DNA of 64,000 nucleotides from Apostichopus japonicus. Taxonomy: Eukaryota; Echinodermata; Holothuroidea; Aspidochirotida; Stichopodidae. The DNA lies in assembly GCF_037975245.1 (NCBI RefSeq), contig NC_092573.1, forward strand, positions 25,201,265 through 25,265,264, given 5' to 3'. Position 1 is the stretch's first letter. The number at the start of each line of letters is the position of its first letter. Below, piece after piece: positions 59,159-64,000 of this stretch. The notes beneath the pieces were generated by a model. It saw only the letters and a list, made by a program, of their open reading frames with translations, did not search any database and was not told where the DNA came from. A program made the translations under genes and the position numbers.

Positions 59159-61637
59159 CTGCTGACTTTGTTAGTTATATTTGTATCTTTATTATTTTCT
59201 TCAATGACCGTCTCCTTGCGGTTAGAAGAGGGAAGAGGTTGATCGGCTTCATCAAGCATTTTTCGAGGGTACACTTGTATTACTTAGTAACCCTATACAT
59301 ATACTTTGTATCTGCAGCCTGGCAGCCTAGTTCTTTTCTTTATTACTTAACCTACATATCTTCTGTTCTTAAGCGCGGTGAATCGATCTTCATTCAAACA
59401 TCTACCTTCTTCTTTCAACCACTGAATTCTTTAAACCACTGAATTTTCAATCTTTTGGTTTACGGTACCGAGGCCTATATAATCTATATATATTCACTGC
59501 TGGATCTGGTAATCAAGAGTTACACTACAAGTCGAGATTACAAAGATATCTCCATGTTCTCACGGAACCGCGAATCATCGGTTGATCGCACCATATGTAT
59601 ATACTTAGTTCGAAATCCCCGTGGATCCACATACTTGCAAATACAGTTGAGAGAGCTAAATGTATAAGCAGCGGAAATATTCTACGTATTTTGTGCACTC
59701 TAAGAGCACTTATTTACCACAGAATGAAACCGCTAAACTGTTTGGTTACAGGATTTAGTTATGAGGAAACATTACGCAATACTTAGTTAAACCAGCGGTA
59801 GCCCACACTTTTTAATGAGGTCAATTCTGACTTCTAACAATTTACTACGATAGTGCAAATACACAATCGACAACAGCTCTTGAGCTTATTGAAGACCTTA
59901 CGAATCGGAAAACACACTAAACTAACTTGCGGTGCCCTAAGTCACATATGTGGTCACCAGTATTAAACATGGACCGACTACTTACAGAATGATTGTTTGG
60001 GTTTAATTGAATGCTTAATTGTCTCCTTATACAATGCATTTTATGTTCAAAACCATAAAAACACCGCTCCGCCCCCCCCCCCCAAACCTCAGCCGGCCTC
60101 CATTAAGGAAGACCCCATAAACAAGTTCAACGATAAAGTGCGAAGTTTTCAATAGTTTTCGATGCATGATTAGAAACTTTGCATGCAATGTAGGTATATA
60201 CGTTCATTGTCAAAGAACGGTGACACTTTAAAGGCACTCCCCTTTCTCCCACAGTTCGTTATTCAACGTGAACGTGACTGTGGTATTGGAACATCTGTCC
60301 ACTAATCCTGCCACTATTTATCCGCATGACCTGGATCCTAATAATGACTAGATTCCGTAATTGCAGTGGCATGTAACTCTGTCGGTCTCACGCGACGAAA
60401 CGACTGAGGCCAAGGTTACTAAACAGGCTTGGTTTAACGATTGCAAGGTCTCATGGGGAGGTATAGTAATTAAATACTCTATAGTAGAAGGCATTATCGC
60501 AATTCAGAATGCAATGATGATATAATAATGGCTTCTTGCATGGATTTAGCTGACACTTTATGTATCTATTATATCGAACCAGAGAGTTCATACACCTCTG
60601 TAGCCTATATATACTAGATTACACCATCAGGATAGGTCGCCGGAACATGCATATAGAATGACAAATTAGTCATTATTAATTGTAATAAATCATTATTAAT
60701 TATCATAAACTGAATGTCATATATGTTAATAATATTTACAATGTATGGAAAAGCATACAAGTAAAATGGATACGTCGATATTAAAATCAGTGATGTGCGC
60801 ATTATTGGTGTGTGTGTGTGTGTGTGGTTGGGGAGGGGGACGGGGCTTGAAAACAAAACCCGGTTCAATCATTTTGTTAGGCAAGAATATTTCTCAGCAC
60901 ACCTTGCGTTTAGACCTTACTTTGTTGTCTAAATATGCCCCATATGCACCACTCGACGTCTTAATGCTTAATTTTCAAGTAGGGGAAGGACCCACAGACC
61001 CACTATGGGAATGGGCTACCACTACCGCATGATCACTTCCCCCTACTTTGTAACATCCTTTATCCGCCTATGTTCCTTCCACAAGGTCCATGCACGCCCC
61101 TATACCTATATCAGTCAGAGGATGTTTACAAATCCGCACCTCCGCCCCCCCCCCCACCACATGGCCCTACCTTTTAAATACCGTCAAATTTTGGATTGTG
61201 TATAACAAAACCTTTGTAACGTTTCTGTTTATCGCCAGGCGATAAACCTGCACAGAATCTACAAAGTTTGGTCGTTTTCGGATTTGGTCAATTTTGTTTC
61301 GGTTTTGCACGGTTCGGTTTTGCAATTTTGCACGGTTGCAACTGGAGTCGAGTGACATCATTATCAAAAAAATGATTAGCACAACATATTTCATAAGTTT
61401 CCGAGATTTATCGAAACTTAAAATTTGTATATCTTGGAAACGAAAAGAGCTTTTCGAAATACTTCAACATATTTTGAATGACATTATCACACACAACACA
61501 TGAGCTGAAAGTATGGGGCAAATTGGCTAGTTGTCCGTATAGTGCTTTAAGAGCTTAAATATTTAAGAGTCAGCATTTGCAAATCCCAAATAACAAATAG
61601 AGAAGATTATAAAACATTGAAACACATGTGGCTCGAT
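59159..61637. other. flanking DNA, no gene recognised
   Basis: Only short unsupported frames. A (GT)n run lies at 60808-60826 and C runs at 60070 and 61146. Nothing else could be supported. Confidence 0.5.
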
Positions 61638-61669
61638 GACGTCTTGTTTTGACTTGATCAAGTCTTCAG
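61638..61669 (-). other. decayed hammerhead-like motif
   Basis: On the minus strand: CTGAA, the perfect palindrome GACTTGATCAAGTC, then AAAACAAGACGTC. This is the same order as the motif at 41604-41648 (CTGAAGA, stem II, GAAAC, GTC), with the GAAAC segment disrupted. It lies about 20 bases outside the MITE at 61690. Confidence 0.35.
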
Positions 61670-61689
61670 CTTTGTGTGTGAATAAACAT

Positions 61690-62261
61690 TAAAGGATTGG
61701 TTCAGTTGTCATACATGTTTATGTTATATGAAAGAGGACAATAAAAGAAATACAATGGTGAAAAAACTGTTCAAATATCTTTTTCGGTTAAAGAGATATT
61801 CAAGTGTAAAGTTTTATCAGATTGTGTAGAAACTGCTGAAATCTGACTATGTTACATCCTCACATTCCTGAAAAGTCTTTGTTTTTTTTTCTCTAAATAT
61901 TTTGTGAGATTTCATGACTTTCAACCAAAAGATATGTCAGGAGATCTCATATTTGTCAAAGGAAGTATTTGAGATTAAACATCTGAAGAATTTTAGATTA
62001 TATTATTTTCAAATGTGTTAAAAAATGTAAATAATTTTTAAAGAAATATATTCACAAATGTTAAGGAAGTGAGGATGTGACATCACACCCTCACAGTAAG
62101 TCTTTCTACACCAGTCGTTTTCAAAGAAATTTTGATATCTTCAAAGTGTCATACCTCCTTAACAGAGCATGCTATCATGGTAGTTTCTTAACTGTTCTCT
62201 TTGTATTTTTGTGCTCTTTCATAGAAAATAGACAAGTCAAACACCTGAACCAATCCTTTAG
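61690..62261. mobile_element. 572-bp MITE with 16-bp inverted ends and TAAACAT duplication
   Basis: Left end TAAAGGATTGGTTCAG and right end CTGAACCAATCCTTTA(G) are inverted repeats, and TAAACAT flanks both sides (61683-61689 and 62262-62268). The inside carries a second inverted pair (ACATCCTCAC near 61855, GTGAGGATGT near 62070) and no transposase frame. The superfamily is not assigned. Confidence 0.85.
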
Positions 62262-62268
62262 TAAACAT

Positions 62269-64000
62269 TAAATCTGTGATATCTGCCATATAAAATAATA
62301 GTTTTCTCCGTTGGTTTGGGGAAAGTTGTTCATAACATTTAACCTTTATCACATATGAATAATAATGAAGATGGCTGAGTGTGTATCTCTTTTAAATCGT
62401 TAAGCCAGTTTCGAAAATTATTACAGACCATATTCCGTATAATGTGAATTTGTCAAACGATTCAGAAGGGAGGAGGTTGGCAGTGTCTCTAATTCATGAT
62501 TTCAATACACAATTATAAGGCGTCTCAAATTGCAAAGTCTGTATCTATTTATCATCATGCATGCGATGAATATGTTGTGATGTCTGCACGTTGTAGGACT
62601 GCCCACTACCTTGTCCCGCAATACTATGCTTGTTTGGGAAGGACTTTCCAAAAGTATAGTAGTTTCTTCTACCTGAACATGTAGCTGCCATGGGTAGTAA
62701 AATTTTGTATTAACTTATGATGCTTTTAAAAGGTATGGTTAAAAAAGAGTCTAATTTGTAAATAATACGTCGTACATATACTTTATACTGTTATGAAACT
62801 GTGTCTAGGCGACAACAATTTGATCGATTTCATATCGAGGAAGATGGAAACGTCTTATTACAATCTTACACAATCTTATTTGAGTAGCTCGCTCGAGTTT
62901 GCCTTTTTCGTCAAATTTGTAAATTAGAGGCCCTCAACGGCAGAGGAACCTAAAGGAGGTACATGCATATAGGCCTAATCTGCACTCAGCCACCAAAATA
63001 TGTACCAGATAGGATGAAACTAAGCCTACATCCTCCAATGGAATACGGAAATGACAAAAAGGGAAATTGGGGTAACATTAATGCCTTAAATTAGTGTTCC
63101 TTTACAGTATATTAAATGGCTCATATATCCAGCTAAGTATAGCATCTTAATCATTATAAAATAATTACAAAGATTTCTTATTAGGGTTATATCTATAGGA
63201 GTAAGTAATCGTTATATTTAAACATTACATGCTATCGGGAAACTGTACAAGCAGCCCTCGTTACACTAAATGTAGCTCTATATAATATATATATACATAC
63301 TCTATAAACTATTTACTATGTTGCTCTATAAACTTAACAGATATTTACTTACAAACAAAACCTTACTGCCTTTGGGAGGAACTAATATCCTTCTGGCTGT
63401 ATAGTTGCTCACACAGATAGCATCAAATTCCCAAGTTACAAATGCGTCTGAAGAGGGGCATCCCTTTTTGCCGGGTCAAGAATACTTTAACAATTTAAAG
63501 TAACCCAATTATGCTTCTCTAACTCGAATCCTCTTACATTAAAACGATGTGTCTTCATTCAGTAGGCCAACCGCATCATACCATCCCAGGGTATTACGCG
63601 ATGTTCACAGTTTTGAAAGCTTTAGAGGAATAACAGAGCTTAAGAAATACCAACTCTATTGATATGTAAATTATACGACCCAAGATACACCTGTCGACAC
63701 AGCCACGTGATTTTAGACGGCTTGGTATATAAGATGCGTGATGCGTGATGCGTGATGATACTAAGACAGTGATATCATTACTCGAAGGAACACAGTGAAT
63801 ATTGACGTTAATATTTCGACACGACGTCACTGATAAATACTTACATCCAATGCCTGATTAACACCCTCTTGTGTTCTATGGCACGACTGTGGTCACTCTT
63901 CCCATTATTAAAATTTTGAAATGACCAACCGAAGGTAGAAAGTAGGTACCTGTATGTCTCATGGGCGTCAATCATGGGGGGGGGGGGGAGAGAGGACACG
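62269..64000. other. flanking DNA, no gene recognised
   Basis: AT-rich sequence without a supported gene. Small features: three copies of GATGCGTGAT-type units near 63736-63757 and a G run at the right edge (63974-63987). Confidence 0.5.

Noticed and set aside
58827-59274. Gly/Met/Arg-rich or Pro/Ser-rich proteins
   Set aside because: They are translations of the C-rich minisatellite, open on both strands.

Overview
The window is animal nuclear DNA: genes are split by many GT-AG introns, there is no operon logic, and minisatellites, MITEs, SINEs and a Penelope-like retroelement are abundant. Recognisable proteins (HAUS6, SDHAF4) and a large scavenger-receptor-cysteine-rich (SRCR) receptor point to a marine deuterostome. 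An echinoderm, possibly a sea cucumber, is my best inference, because SRCR genes are strongly expanded in echinoderms; no marker here proves it.

Layout. (1) About 0-12.4 kb, minus strand: HAUS6, the augmin subunit, with ten phase-consistent coding exons from the ATG at 11164 down to 1713; the 3' part leaves the window. Its introns carry a SINE and two large minisatellites. (2) 12.4-15.4 kb: intergenic, with a 0.93-kb foldback element carrying 41-bp terminal inverted repeats. (3) 15434-16800, plus strand: two-exon SDHAF4, then an hAT-type MITE with a perfect 8-bp target duplication. (4) 19.1-27.4 kb, minus strand: an unrecognised gene reconstructed as four exons encoding 138 aa. Its 7.2-kb last intron holds a composite Penelope-like element: one intact 903-aa RT/GIY-YIG ORF, one tandem partial copy and one inverted partial copy, all placed in a TA microsatellite. 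(5) 27.4-32 kb: no gene recognised. (6) 31983-56414, minus strand: one giant gene of 31 coding exons and about 1979 aa. It encodes a signal peptide, six SRCR domains alternating with furin/growth-factor-receptor-type cysteine-rich blocks, four Ig domains, one transmembrane helix and a 75-residue tail. All exon phases agree. (7) 56.4-64 kb: upstream flank with SINE, MITE, palindrome and low-complexity DNA; no gene recognised.

The genes are unrelated in function: spindle microtubule branching, complex II assembly, an unknown small protein, and a probable surface recognition receptor. The receptor is the most interesting object. Its domain order is not one I can name from a known family, and two small insertions abut its 5' splice sites. 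A relic of an SRCR exon lies beside HAUS6, and hammerhead-like folds recur in the Penelope copies and in a 66-bp retroposed insertion.
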